A stretch of 64,000 nt of DNA, from the NCBI RefSeq assembly GCF_000699445.3, contig NC_067196.1, positions 39,266,616 through 39,330,615 on the forward strand. Direction: 5' to 3'. The translations under genes and the position numbers were made by a program. This document shows positions 1 to 11,973 of this stretch, one piece after another; the stretch's first letter is position 1, and each line of letters opens with the position of its first letter. The stretch is from Schistosoma haematobium. Taxonomy: Eukaryota; Platyhelminthes; Trematoda; Strigeidida; Schistosomatidae. The notes under the pieces were generated by a model. That model saw nothing but the letters and a program-made list of their open reading frames with translations. It was not told the origin of the DNA and did no database searches.

Positions 1-24
1 CCTAATCCGACAACGAACACACAC

Positions 25-60
25 GATGATACTTCAAACACTGGATACCTGTGCCATCTT
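25..60 (+). repeat. Possible remnant of an LTR 3' end
   Basis: About 30 bases here resemble the last part of the LTRs at 27545-27832 and 60548-60839: a run reading roughly 'caaac.ctg.atacctgtg.cat.ttca'. The match is short and imperfect, so this may be chance. The rest of any such element would lie left of the window. Confidence 0.22.
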
Positions 61-2916
61 CAATATTACTGCCTAATGCTCACGCAAGCGAAGAGAAACT
101 CATTAGAATTGTAAAAGTGTAGACTAAAACTCAGACTCAATAAGTTTTAAGACAACAAGCTATACAATTGTATACTTTTCCAAACGTCAGACTAGTTTGC
201 AAGGCCAGTGAGGAGAATTATTAGACATTAGAAGCCGATCTCGACTACGGTAGGATGAGAATTCACATCAATGAACCTTGGAAGTGTGAGTCATCTACTT
301 GTGCCTTATAACAGAAATAAGGTAGAAATAACCAAGAAGTGCAGTAAGCTAACACCTTTAAGGAAAACTTCAGTATCCAGGGGGTGGAAAGTCTGATGCG
401 ATAGAAAGTCTTACAACCTAATAATAAACCAATTAAAGTCTTCCACCAATTTTTCTGACAGCTTTTTCATGTTCTATACTAGAAACTACTCTTCCCATGT
501 TACAATCTAATTACCGTTAACAAAAACCGACTGACCGATGAATTTAAAGTCTTTGGCTTCTACAACCTTTCTGTTTAGGGAGAAATGGGCTCATCTAGCT
601 TTAAAGTATGCCAACCAACAGATAACTTGAACTTCGTTAGTGCTGTTGCTAGACTAACTTCGCTGTACTCCGTAAGTGACTTGGGAACTGCTATATCAAA
701 ACGAGAAGTGAATTAAAAAAATAAAATAGTTTATAATAGTTCAACACATAGACACCAAATAGTATCGTTCTAAAGACATTGGATGTAGTATAATCGTTGA
801 TGATTTTTGTACAGTTGCGCTACAAATCAAGTTGTCTCTAAGGTCAGTGGGATAACTGCACAAATCCAAATAAGTGTGTTTCCGTATCATATCGTGCTCC
901 TCAACTATAGAATTATTTTTATCGGTTCATAGATAAGAGTTAATTGTCATGTCGAATTCTCATAACTTTGCTCGAATTTGAACTGCTTGCTGGTAATATA
1001 ACCAAAGGTACTTAACATAATATCCATTCCTAACCATATCATAAGTCATGTATTGGGTACTGTTTTTGTACCCATTTCCTTAACGTTGCTAGGTCAACCC
1101 TCCTTCAAACTTTATTTCATTGTTGCCGTCATCAAGCCTCTGTATATATTTGAAGAGTATCACTTATGGTTCATCTACTTTTGTCCTTGAATACGTTTCT
1201 GAACTCAGTATTATATTGTGAAGCCCATAGTCCATTTCCCTTAATCCCATGTACTCATAATGCCAGATTAATAGAGCTAAGTACCTTTTATCATACTCTG
1301 AATCATTTCAATAATTGGACGCGCTATGAGTCATTGGAGTTCATGTGCAAATCAGATTAATTCGATGAAGGTTTATTTAGGGGTAATGGTTGTTGCCTAA
1401 GAAGATCCTTTTATTGTTATGAATGAGCATCCTCATGTTTTTGATTCTTTTTTGTCAACTGCTGGCCCTAGTTAAGTAGACTGCGGCTATCACCGTAAAA
1501 CTTATGACGCAGTTAATCGACAGTTAATTCCGTCATCTATAACCTTAACAAAGGTAGTGGCGTACTATGAGTTATTAAAACAATTGTTTTAATAACTTAT
1601 AATACGCTACTACCAGTTTATAAGCTTAAGCTTGTAAACTTCAACATTTCATTTAGACTGATAAAACTATAGGAGTTTATCAGAATTAAGCAAATAGGAC
1701 GTTGGTTGTGTATACCCAGGCTGTGTACGCAATAATGATGAGTAGGTGTGAATAACGACAAGCAGGAGCAATCATTGGTCTTAAAGGTTAGATGCTTATG
1801 ATGTCTAAGGGTTATTATCAAAGTTATTCGAAAAACAGATAGTTGACCTCTATAAGTTGTTCACTAATGGTTATGCGATATCACTGGTTTCTAAAGCATT
1901 CTCTGTTGATTATCATGCAGTTTTCATTCAAGTTTATTGTCATACTTTATCTTCAGTGCTAACCCGTTATGTGGTGGCAGTTTTACATTAATAAAAATGC
2001 TGACGTTTTAGATAAAATACGGGTCGTATGTAGTTTTTTTCAAAGTGGTCCTGATTTCTAATCACACAAATGTACAATGAAAGTTTAAGGTTTTGTTACT
2101 GAACGCAGATTTCAGTCACTGGGTTGCTTCTTCGAATTCTAATTTACATATTTCACTACAAAAAAATTGTCTAATATCGTTATCTCCCACACAGGAATGT
2201 TGTGGCTCAAAGCCAATAACATAGAGCTGTACCCCTATAATAAATAGTATAAATTTCTCTGGTGAAATTTCCGTTCACATCTGCAGTGTTTTAAATATCC
2301 ACTTCCCTTAATGTACCCAGTGTACAACATAGAAAACCATTAGATATGTTAAACAATAATTCGTAAATTCTGCTATCTGTATTAGCCACTAATAAAGTGA
2401 TACTAAGTGGATAGTAAGCTATTGTGTAATCAAAATTGTTCCATTAAGACCACTGATAGATGTATATGCAACTTAGTCGCGTATTCTGATTGAAATAAAA
2501 CTGTACCTCAGAGAACCACAAGAAGACTACACCACTACGTTCACAAATCCTCAGCTAGTTTTCTGAAATACACAAAAAATAGTGTTCACTAAATTAAGGT
2601 TACTGTTCCAATATATATGTTTATAAAGGCAATGGATGACAACTTAAAACCACCAGTGCCGTTTTATATATCTTATAGCCTATTTTCCTTTTTATGCACT
2701 TTCTTGCTAAGAAAATGAACGACTTAAATCAGTTAACACTGATGACTGTAGTCATCTTTTTATGTACTGTTCTAATCGAAAGCACTTCATAGTCTTTAGT
2801 GTTTTGTTTTGACTTGTGCTCTTTTATCACTCGCAATAATTTAGGTAAGCTAGTAATCTCAAACGTTTCCACCCACACAAACTACATCGTAACTTAAAGT
2901 AAAGCGGTTTATTTTT
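61..2916. other. Gene-free AT-rich stretch
   Basis: No reading frame here looks like a protein or a transposon domain. The only distinct structure is the palindrome at 1553-1614. I see no splice-bounded exon that matches a known family. Confidence 0.5.
1553..1614. repeat. 62-bp near-perfect palindrome
   Basis: The two 31-bp halves are reverse complements at 28 of 31 positions with no spacer; the centre reads aaaacaattgtttt. Of the three differences, two would still pair as G:U in RNA from the plus strand and one is C:A. It could be the core of a small hairpin transposon or a stable hairpin. No open frame is associated. Confidence 0.8.
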
Positions 2917-3806
2917 TAAAAATTTATTTGAACACATAGAGATTGGTACAAGGAGGCACCAAAGACATATGCGCCACAAAAATCTCATTCAATATGTGTG
3001 AGGGCTGTGATACTGCCCGGGTGCCCAAACCGAAGCAGGTGGTTTTCTTAGGGGGTCACTCCCCGAGCCTTCGACCTGAAGGTCTGTGTAAAATGTGATC
3101 GATAGACGAACTCACCAATAATAAAGGTAAAAGCCCACCACCACAGTAACTCCCTTTGACCTTGTACTACTGTATCTCTTTATTAACCAATCACAATTTG
3201 ATGTTCATTGTAAAACAATATTTGCTTGTTGACTCATTTTTCCTATTCTCTGGCTACTGTTCGGTATGTTATTTGTCTGTTTTTTCCCTGTATTAATAGA
3301 CCGTACAGTTTGTTTGTACACTAACGATGTTAATTTATGTTTTAGAAACAGATAAAGTTTATCTAGCCAAATAGCTTGCTTGTTCTGACTTTGGCCAAAC
3401 CAAGACTCTTTATTCGACGGTCTAGAGAATAGCTCAGAATTAAACCTGTAGGAAATTGCTCCCTACAGTCTGATCCACAAGGCAGTGGAACATCGTAAGG
3501 GGATGCAGTCCCATGGAAGCCGGTGACCAACAATTGGTTCATACGCCATTTGTCCCCGCAGGATACTGGAGCCCATGTGCACCATTGGTTTGGAATCAGG
3601 TTAAAGCGCCGGATATTCGCTTTTCGTCCTCTCATTTTCGTAAACAACACCCCCGCCACGAGAAGGCAGTGAGTAGGACTTCTTTGGCAGAGGCTATATA
3701 CGCGTAGCCATGTGAGAGCATTTGGAGAGGGAGAGCAGACTCCCCACTCTCGGCCGTACCAGGGCATTTGGGGGCAAAGTAAAGCGGTACTACAGTCGAC
3801 AAACAA
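2917..3806 (-). mobile_element. RTE-tailed retroelement copy, body unidentified
   Basis: On the minus strand this copy ends at 2917-3100 with a terminal stretch also present at 40990-41142 (plus) and, in its last ~60 bp, at 8430-8492 (plus): 'ggtgcc/ctccttgtaccaat..tatgtgttcaaataaa'. Further upstream the copy shares a body with 40740-41040, including an open frame whose peptide carries the conserved words TWAP, KWRMN and PLPCG. The frame is open for 147 codons at 3363-3806. The body differs from the RT-coding body of the RTE copy at 7401-8273, so this is either an internally deleted relative or a non-autonomous element sharing the 3' tail. Confidence 0.6.
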
Positions 3807-4017
3807 TTCGTAGCAGTTTTATGTAGAGCTAAATAATTAATAGTGAATTCCCAACCGTGCTTTTATTGTTCGTAATTGGTCACATAGCAAAACACTTATG
3901 TCCAATGGCATCTTCACGTTGTCCATCTCATACTGTAAGTGTCCACATTTCTATCCGAGAAAGATCAGCTACCTTAGTAATTATCAGTATACGGTTGTGT
4001 AGATTGTTGACTTTAAA

Positions 4018-4310
4018 TTGAGATCATGAACCTATCAATGTTAAACCACCATTGAAAAACTGGAGGCATTGGACGGCTGTTTTGTCCTAGTATAAGACGT
4101 GGATTGGTTAGTTAGACACTAACATCGTTAGGTGCCGGCCCAATGGTTTAAAGTTTAAGCGTTAACGCGAGACCGAAGATCCTGAATTCGAGACCGCGTG
4201 TTGGACTTGGGGTGCGCGTTGCTGAGGGGTCCCACACTAGGACGAAACAGCGGTCCAGCACTCTCAGGTTTTCATTGGTGGTCTAACATTCGTCGGTTCG
4301 TGATCTCAAT
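4018..4310 (+). mobile_element. tRNA-derived SINE-like unit with inverted partial copy
   Basis: A plus-oriented unit begins near 4126 with a tRNA-like head (ggtgccggcc at 4131, a B-box-like cctgaattcgagacc at 4181-4195). It continues through a hammerhead-like core (4222-4248) and ends near 4310 with 'ggtggtctaac...gatctcaa'. Just upstream, 4018-4102 is a minus-oriented partial copy of the same 3' part ('gagatcatga...accaccattg...ttgtcctagtat'). The layout resembles the Sm-alpha family of schistosome SINE-like repeats that carry hammerhead ribozymes. It lies about 150 bp before the COP9 gene start. Confidence 0.65.
4222..4248 (+). ncRNA. Degenerate hammerhead ribozyme core
   Basis: The order is CTGAGGG, then GTCC - 7-nt loop - GGAC forming a 4-bp stem II, then GAAAC. 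A hammerhead needs CUGANGA and GAAA; here the A9 position is G, so this copy should be inactive. Stem III and a cleavage site are not evident downstream. Confidence 0.55.
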
Positions 4311-4463
4311 TAAAAATACCTTAATAATGATGATTTTGCAAGTCGAAAATTTTAAGTAGTATAGTGATAAAGAGTAGTTTGTTTATAATTCTTCCTAAAG
4401 TTTTATTGTGACCATTACCATAAAAAAATATTTAATTTCAAAGACTTTCAAGATAATCAACAA

Positions 4464-7400
4464 ATGGAAGTGGATATTAATGTTGATGTCAGCAATGTGA
4501 CCTCTGGAACAGGCTCTGCATCAGTGCTCTTACATCCACTTGTTATTTTAAATATATCTGAACATTGGACGCGTAACAAAGTGAAGGAAAACTCTATAGC
4601 TGTTACAGTGTATGGAGCTTTGCTCGGGAAACAAGAAGGTCACCATGTTGAAGTATGTATATTTATCTAATCCATATTATCGCTCATCTGACAGATATCA
4701 AATTCCTTTGAGTTATTACTTGATGAACCACACATGTCAGTTAACTCTGAGTTTTACAGCACTCGTGAATCTCAATGCAAACAAGTTTATCCAGATTTAG
4801 ACATAGTTGGTTGGTATACCACTGGTGGTGCTATCAATGAAAAAGATGAGTTATTCAACAGACAAGTACAATCTGATGTCATCTATTGATGCATATTTTT
4901 AGATGCTAGAACTTAATGAATCTCTCCTCATATTAAAATTAGACCCTCTACAAACATGTGGAGAGAACCTGCCAATCGGGGTTTATGAGTCAGTAGTGGA
5001 TAACGATGGGAGAGTTCACTTTAGACAGGTACCCGTTGTTTTTATTTTGTTTATGTTTGGTAAACTTAATTTGCTTCAACTTAACTTTGTGGTGTCATTC
5101 TATTAGTAGAAGTAACGATAAAACACACCCACTTAGTTTTCCTTTTGTATAACGTTAAGCTATTTTGATGTATCCCATAATGGATATATTTTTCGGATAA
5201 TAGTGGTTTAAATATGGAGTGACTTTACAGTTCAAATGGTTCAACTTTTAGACCACTCTTATTCAGGTGGCCTGTTATGAATGTCATAGATTAAGAGAAC
5301 CCAGTTCATAACTTTAATTATTGAGCTTTGTTTAATCGAATAAATAACAAAATCGTTTCGCAGATGTGATTACACTTTATAATTTACAAAACAGAATATG
5401 GATAACCCGTTAAATTACGTTTCCATTTAGCATCAATGAATTTCTGCTTAATCATAACAAACCACTTATTTTGCGTCTTACTTCTTAATTGATCACTCTG
5501 TTTTTTTCACTATACTCAAGAAATGTTTCGAAAACGTTTATGGCCAAATGCTTACGGCCTGCGTATCTCTTCTACTCTCGTAAACCATCTTTCGTATCCG
5601 TAAAGTAGAAAATAGCAAACTTCTGAGGAGTTTACCCACCCTCAAATAGCTAAACGATCTCATCTACCACACAGGTTGCTAAATCCCTAATAGGCTTACT
5701 GAAGCTGTATTTAGATTTAATCACTCATCAACCAACCAGGACTGATGAAACGTGCTATATAAATTAACTAGCCAACAAGTAGAATAACTCGTACTTGGAT
5801 CACTTTTTACATTCCATACTTCAGTTTTTCTGTTAGTTATTCTTTATGTTTGTCCCAGCTACTGCGTTTGAAGCATCAGCTCATTTTTATTTCTTAAAAA
5901 TACTCTGTGCAAACAGATTCTAGAGAGGTATTATTAATATTTACATATACATCATATACGATATGACACCATACTTAGTCACTCGTGTTGATATATACAC
6001 TTAATTTCCAGTTCCCTACTAGTACTTTTACTGCTTAAGTTTTGATGATGATTACATATCCGAAAGCCAACCAATGAAACCAATGGGTATCTCTTATTTC
6101 AGGTACTATATACTTTAGCAACTGATGAAGCAGAACGTATTGGTATCGATTATGTTGCACGTATTTCAATGTCATCTACTGATCAGACTTCATCAATGGT
6201 AAATCCCTTCTATTTCTTTATAATGTAATGATTTATCAATCTCTAATCACTTATATCACCTAAAACACACACTAACATTAATGTACTAAAACAAATGTTA
6301 TCTAAATTTCAGCAGTTCAAAAATCCCCATAGGATATCCACAAATGTAGAATATTTGAGCGGACAATTTTTCAATAAATTCATCATCAGGTTCTAAAGTT
6401 ATAAACATAAAGTAGATATTCATAGTACATTTCAACAGAAGTTTTCTAAAATAAATCAGTACTTACACAACAAATCAAGGATAGGTTACCGATGATGAGC
6501 TCCTCCATGTGTGTATGCCAATTCAACTGCTCCAGTGGAGCTAGTTACATAGGCCGTAATCAGAGGGACTTATTCTTGCATGTTCGTGAAAATGTACCAG
6601 CATGGTTGAGAAAAGGAGTTACTAAATCGATCAACAGTACTGTTCTTTCTCACTCGGTAGATAGTAAACATCATATCAAAGTAGGAGAAGCTTTCTCTGT
6701 TTTATATAAAGTTTTAAAAAATCTACCTCAAAGAGCTAGATTACGGCTACTCTACATAGCCGAAGCCATCTGGATCAACTCCAGAAAACCGAATTTATGT
6801 ATCCAGAAAAGGTATATCCAGCCTCTATGTTTACCTTGACCTACGACTGGATCACCGGATACCTAAACCAAATATTATAAACCTCTTACCAGCTTCTCAC
6901 TTTTTTATTATATCTATCTTAATCTTCATGTCCATCTTTCTCAATTCACATGGACCCTTCTTTATCGTAATCACCTTGATAACATCCCTCTTATTACTTA
7001 TTATATTCACAATTAATTGATCAATGTCATGCGTGTCTAGTCCTTATTACTTATTATATTCACACAACGATATCATTATTATTACGATTGCTATTATTAT
7101 TATTACCTCAACTAACAAGATGAAATTCCCATACTATTCATTTTATTCACATTATTTTTTTCATTTTCACTTTTGTTATATTGCTATTATACTGACTGTG
7201 ACTTCATACTACTCTAAATCATCCTGACCATTATATATATATATATATATATATAATTTCCGGAACAATTTATGGTATAAGTTCAGAGGGCTTTGTTGCT
7301 GTGAAAGTTTTATGTACTCTTGTTGAGAACCTCTAGATCGTTTGGATCCCTAAGTTTTTGTTAACTGGCATTCGAAATTTCATTTAGACACTTATATCTA

Positions 7401-8996
7401 ATGGTTTTATTGAACTTATTTAAAGGATCTTTTGTCAAAACACTGACTAATCTCTATGTTTTAATGTGGTGCATGCAATCCGCACTTAATCAGCTGGCAA
7501 TCAGTGTCCGTAGATATGGTATGTGCTTTGCACCTTCGAAGTGCAAAGTACTTCTACAAGACTGGCAGGATTCTAATCCTGTACTCACCCTGGATGGTGA
7601 GCAGATAGAAGTAGTCGAGAAGTTCGTGTATCTAGGTAGCTGCATAAGTGCTGGTGTGTGTGTGAGTGATGAGATCAATGCACGTATAGTGAAAGCCAGA
7701 GCGGCTTATGCCAATCTGGGCCACCTTTGGCGCCTTCGTGATGTTAGTCTGGCTGTAAAACTTCGGATCTACAATGCGTCGGTGAGAGCAGTCTTGCTCT
7801 ATGCTTGTGAAACCTGGCCTCCCCGAGTTGAGGATGTTAGAAGACTCTCTGTGTTCGATCATCGTTGTCTCCGAAGGATTGCTGACATCCAGTGGCAACA
7901 CCATGTCAGTAATGCAGAGGTTCGGCATCGTGTGTTCGGTCACAGAGATGATAATGCAATTGGTGTCACCATCTTGAAACACCGACTTCGGTGGCTTGGA
8001 CATGTTCTACGAATGTCGTCCCAGAGAATTCCACGCCGTGCATTATTTGCCGACTCTGGGACTGGTTGGAAAAAGCGGAGAGGTTGTCAGTGCATGACAT
8101 GGTGTCTTAGCATGAAAGAAAGCTGCAAAGGACTGGCTTCTGTCGGTCCTTCACGACTCCCTGGTTGGGGTCCGAGAGATGGTGCTACACAGTGGCTAGA
8201 GACGTTGTCAGATATGGCTCAGAATAGAAGCCAGTGGCGATCCTGCTGTAACCTTCTTTTACTTTATTCATAAAAAAGTGGTTGTGTCTTCCTTAACTGA
8301 AAGGTTTCTTCTGATTGTAACTTTCCGTTCCCTCATTATTACTACACTACCTTACACCAATCTCTTCGTTATTGTTCTCTTTTTTTACGCCCCTTACCTT
8401 TCTTTCTCTTCGAATTCTCATTGTTCTGTGTGGCGCATATATATTGGCGCTCTCTTGTACCAATATTTATGTGTTCAAATAAATAAATAAATAAGGTACC
8501 TTCTAGCTCGAGATGTGTAGTCATAAAAGTTTGGTTCAATGACTCTGTTTAAACATTTTTTCATCGATTACTAGTGTATATCTCTGTATTTTTATTGTAG
8601 ACTGCGGAACATTTACTAGGAAATTATCAGGCCATTCAAATGTTAAGCAGTCGCCTTCAGTTAATAAGATCTTATGTCGCAGCTGTTGCAGCAGGAGAAT
8701 TACCACCGAATAGAGCACGACTGAGGGAGATCAATGCTTTAGTTAAACGAATCCCTTTCATGCCTCCTTCAGCAGCCGAACAAAATGACAATTTGTACCG
8801 TCAAGCCAATGATGTATGTCTGACAGCATTGCTTGCCAGCATAACTCAAGGTTTACATACACTCTACGGTTGTATGATCAAAACATCTCACGTTATAGAT
8901 CGCCGATCTATTCCTTTGAGTGTGGGAAGTGGAATTATGGACTCAGGTTCCAGCCGTTTTGCTAAAGTTTCCCACTCAATGGGTAATTCTAATTGA
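4464..8996 (+). CDS. COPS6: COP9 signalosome complex subunit 6 (CSN6)
   Basis: CSN6 is a non-catalytic MPN-domain scaffold subunit of the COP9 signalosome, which removes NEDD8 from cullin ubiquitin ligases. Five exons join in phase 0: 4464-4652, 4695-4865, 4903-5028, 6103-6198 and 8601-8996, giving 325 residues, close to the usual ~327. The MPN opening [16 protein letters not shown], then GWYTTGG, then [12 protein letters not shown] follow the family order, and the C-terminal exon supplies the helical part. The JAMM His-x-His residues are absent, as expected for CSN6 (the catalytic subunit is CSN5). Introns 1 and 2 are only 42 and 37 bp; intron 4 is 2.4 kb and filled with retroelement debris. 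All junctions have GT/AG ends. Start at 4464 is the first ATG before the domain. Confidence 0.93.
6330..6842 (+). pseudogene. Penelope-like element endonuclease fragment in a CSN6 intron
   Basis: The frame 6492-6839 encodes the C-terminal GIY-YIG endonuclease of a Penelope-like retroelement: [16 protein letters not shown], then the family's tail [23 protein letters not shown]. The reverse transcriptase is missing, so this is a 5'-truncated copy. It lies in the same strand sense as the host gene. The same domain appears at 35810-36143 and, shorter, at 32613-32855. Confidence 0.8.
7231..7255. repeat. (AT)n microsatellite
   Basis: About twelve uninterrupted AT dinucleotides inside the last intron of the CSN6 gene. 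Confidence 0.95.
7401..8492 (+). mobile_element. RTE-like non-LTR retrotransposon, 5'-truncated
   Basis: The open frame 7401-8273 (290 codons) covers the end of the reverse transcriptase and the C-terminal domain: [44 protein letters not shown], and a terminal [11 protein letters not shown] block typical of RTE-clade ORF2. The endonuclease and RT active site are missing. The copy ends near 8492 in an AAATA-type repeat tail. It sits inside CSN6 intron 4 in the sense direction and has an unusually long open frame for a truncated copy. Confidence 0.85.
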
Positions 8997-9265
8997 GAAG
9001 GCAAAATGTGTATTTTGTGAATAGAGTCAGCTTACGTTATATAAACCGAGAATATATTTCTGTAGTTGTACATATCGACGTCACAATTTTCTTCGATTCA
9101 CAATACTCAAGAACCATTTGGATAAAATCATATATTTGATTGTACGTTGGCTTGTATATAATCATATACTGTACTGTGGTAACTTGGACAATTCTATGGC
9201 CTTTTTGTTTTTGATTCTGATACATAATCTTTGTCACAGCAGAAATTCATCGTTGAAAAAGTAAA

Positions 9266-9444
9266 TAATTTCAATGGTTGAGATCATGAGTCAATTGAAG
9301 ATAGACCACCATGGAAAGCCTGGTAGCACTGGATGGCCGTTTCGTCTTAGTATGGGACTCCTCAGAAGTGCGCGAAACGGCCGTCCAGTGCTTCCATGGT
9401 GGTCTAGCTTCAATTGACTAATAATCTCAACCATTGAAATTACT
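9266..9444 (-). mobile_element. SINE-like inverted pair around a hammerhead core
   Basis: The left arm (about 9266-9343) and right arm (about 9373-9444) are reverse complements over roughly 75 bases, both containing gaccaccatgg/ccatggtggtc and the 'cactgga..ggccgtttcg' block. The ~30 bp between the arms holds the hammerhead-like core on the minus strand. The body is the same family as 4018-4310, but the tRNA-like head is missing. Confidence 0.75.
9339..9365 (-). ncRNA. Hammerhead ribozyme-like core with intact CUGANGA
   Basis: On the minus strand the order is CTGAGGA, stem II GTCC - CATACTA - AGAC (three pairs and one C:A mismatch), then GAAAC. All invariant core bases of a hammerhead are present. 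A conventional stem III with a cleavage triplet is not seen directly after GAAAC; the flanking inverted arms would pair instead. Self-cleavage is not supported by this sequence alone. Confidence 0.5.
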
Positions 9445-11803
9445 ATAATATCCACAAAACCCTTCAAATATAAATAGCTTATATATAACACTGATATTAA
9501 ATGCTATTAGTTCATTTTTACTTTATGTGTGCCCAAGATAACTATCGTTTCACATTCTGAAATATATAGCACATTCCAGGATCTTGAATTATCTAGAAAA
9601 ACCTGTCTATTGAAAATTATCATCTGTTACGACTGTTATTTGTAAATTTCTCATCATAAAATATAGTTATATATACTAGTAATCTTCACGGGTAAATATT
9701 ACCGAAAAGTAAACTCTAGGTGAATACATTGCCAAATATCTCATTATCTTGGAAAAGTTTTTTCCTCGTATGTAGTCACAGTAGTTGATTTAAAGAGAAT
9801 CCACAAAAGTAATGTATTCACCTGCCACCCATTTCGAAGTCAACAGATACAGTTTCTTATATTTCGTAGACAAGAAACTTACTAGATGATTACCAGGCTT
9901 TAAATTTCCGGATCTTAGTTTCTCCTGAACGCTACATGAACATTCCACATTTTGTGTAGATTTTTAGATGAACACATCAAGAAAACGTTATGTTCTCCGA
10001 CTTCTCTGTCCAAAATCCACGGATAGAAACAAACAATTCATTTAACCTTCATATGAGTATCAAATAGTGGAAGAGTTATAGAAGTACGTCTGACCATGTT
10101 TGTGAACACCGTAATCTGCTTTTGTAGTCTCACTGACCCTCGCTACCCACTTTTTTCTAGCTCTTATGTTTAATGGTATGTCCAAAGTCAAAGGCACCAA
10201 TAATAAGCTAATAACTGTTCTGTTGCCGTAGTTTCTGGAACCCACCTTTCCTCTATGGTTGTTTCACCATTTTGTGTACATAATTCCACACTAATACATA
10301 ATGATACCTGAGAACTCTTAGTTCGAAATCGGTGTTGTACGTGTGACCATTTATGAGTCACTTGGATTTTTATCGTGTACCTTCATAACTTGTTACCTAA
10401 CTGTATGAAAACCCATACCCTCACACTGAGTTTATCGTTTCTGACAGGTTTACACATAGTTGGTTTTATCTTTATGAAATTCAGCTTGCAAAACCCTTTT
10501 ACCCAAATCACTCATTTAACTGCAGATCCGACCTGTATTGAATCATGACCCACATTGATGCGACTTACTGTCATCAATAGATTTTCCTTAACAATAGTTA
10601 TTCGTAGTGTCGGGCAAGCAGTCTAACATGTAACCTCACGAAAAGTGGACGCTCTCTATTGGGTCGTTGGTGGTGAGTGAGATGTCTGTCTGTATAGGCT
10701 TTGCGATTGGGTTTAATAGAACTACAAAGTAGAAGAACGTCTCTAGAAGCCGAGTCTGTCATTTGATCATAAAATTGACCTGCTATTTCAAGTCAAGATA
10801 AATTTATTAATCAGTATCAAACTGTACCACACAAGATGGAATCGATTCGTAATATTTTGATTTGTAGTTAAAAATGGATAAAATTTTCTTCGTATAATTC
10901 CAACCCTTAACCTGAGAACTTAATGACTTGATATTTTTAATTTCTAACAACGGATTTTACACAATTTCCTTCTCGGCGACAATTTCACGACTAAAAACAA
11001 TAATTTAGCTTCTATATATCACTGTAATTTGGTGCCGGATAAAAAGATTTAATTGAATTAGAGTTTGTTTAAAAGTTGGTTCATGGTATCAATAAAAACA
11101 AAAATCACAAAAGTTTTGAAAACAAATATATAATATTCCTACAATTCTGTGTTTATTTATAGACTAATAACTGTTAGTTAGATCCAGAGATAGGAATTAT
11201 CGACCCTCCCCAACCTTCTTAAACTCCCTGTTTCGGAAAATAGTTAAAAGAGCGATATCCAATTATTGGTTCACAAATTCTGACTAGAATTTCTAAGTTA
11301 TGGCATTACAGTTATTAAATCAATTTGAAAATTAAGATCTATCAACTCTGTGATACCAAGAAAGGAAAATCAATGTATACATCCTTCGTTAGGTGATAAG
11401 AGACTTTGTTGAAGCGTCAAATTTTCTACTTCGCTTTCCGTTAAAACATTTAGTAATCTGTTACAGAGAATCGAAGTTGTTTTAAGCGTTAATATTGATT
11501 GGACTCATGACCTTCCTAATACATCTTCAAATTACGTTCTAGCTGTTTTAAAAACCGTAATCTTCAATTTAAAGACTTGACTTAAATATTACTTACTTAG
11601 GACAGTGTAAACAGTAAATAGTATAATCCATAATAATTCTGACCGTCTTTATCGATTGGTCTGAATCAGTTACACTGAAATCTAAACGACTTTGCGAGTT
11701 CATGTTACAAATTAAACGAGGAGAGGATTCAAGACAGTTCACTTCAATACAACTTAGTATTGGGAAGTTGGGAAACACTGCCTTACTTTTCCTATTTTCA
11801 CTT
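9445..11803. other. Gene-free AT-rich stretch
   Basis: I find no exon, transposon domain or distinct repeat here. The few open frames are short and low in information. Confidence 0.45.
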
Positions 11804-11822
11804 CTACTCGATTTTCAGTCAG
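11804..11822. repeat. Target-site duplication, left copy
   Basis: CTACTCGATTTTCAGTCAG here matches 15715-15732 except for one T in a T-run. It directly flanks the RTE-like element, so the element ends can be placed to the base or nearly so. Confidence 0.75.
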
Positions 11823-11973
11823 CAACAACGTAGAACTTCGTATGTACGTACGTACATCAGCTCAAGTTGCCATACCACAGCACAGAAATACAATTGTCGA
11901 TTCAAATCCCATAGTGGTAGAGGAAGTAAAAGTATAAGCAGTAATCGGAAAGATTAGGGTTTGGAGATGTTAT

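Noticed and set aside
3513..3707. Plus-strand 64-codon frame as a gene
   Set aside because: It is antisense to the minus-strand frame shared by two repeat copies.
4126..4206. A functional tRNA gene
   Set aside because: A- and B-box-like blocks are present but no cloverleaf with anticodon stem can be drawn; it fits a SINE head better.
6378..6400. Minus-strand CTGATGATGAATTTATTGAAA near the Penelope fragment, like a hammerhead core
   Set aside because: The stretch between CTGATGA and GAAA cannot form a stable stem II, and no stem III or cleavage site is visible. Penelope-type elements do carry hammerheads elsewhere, but this one is not supported.
7401..8273. 290-codon frame as an extra CSN6 exon or nested host gene
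   Set aside because: Its motifs are those of the RTE ORF2 C-terminus, and the CSN6 exons join in phase without it.
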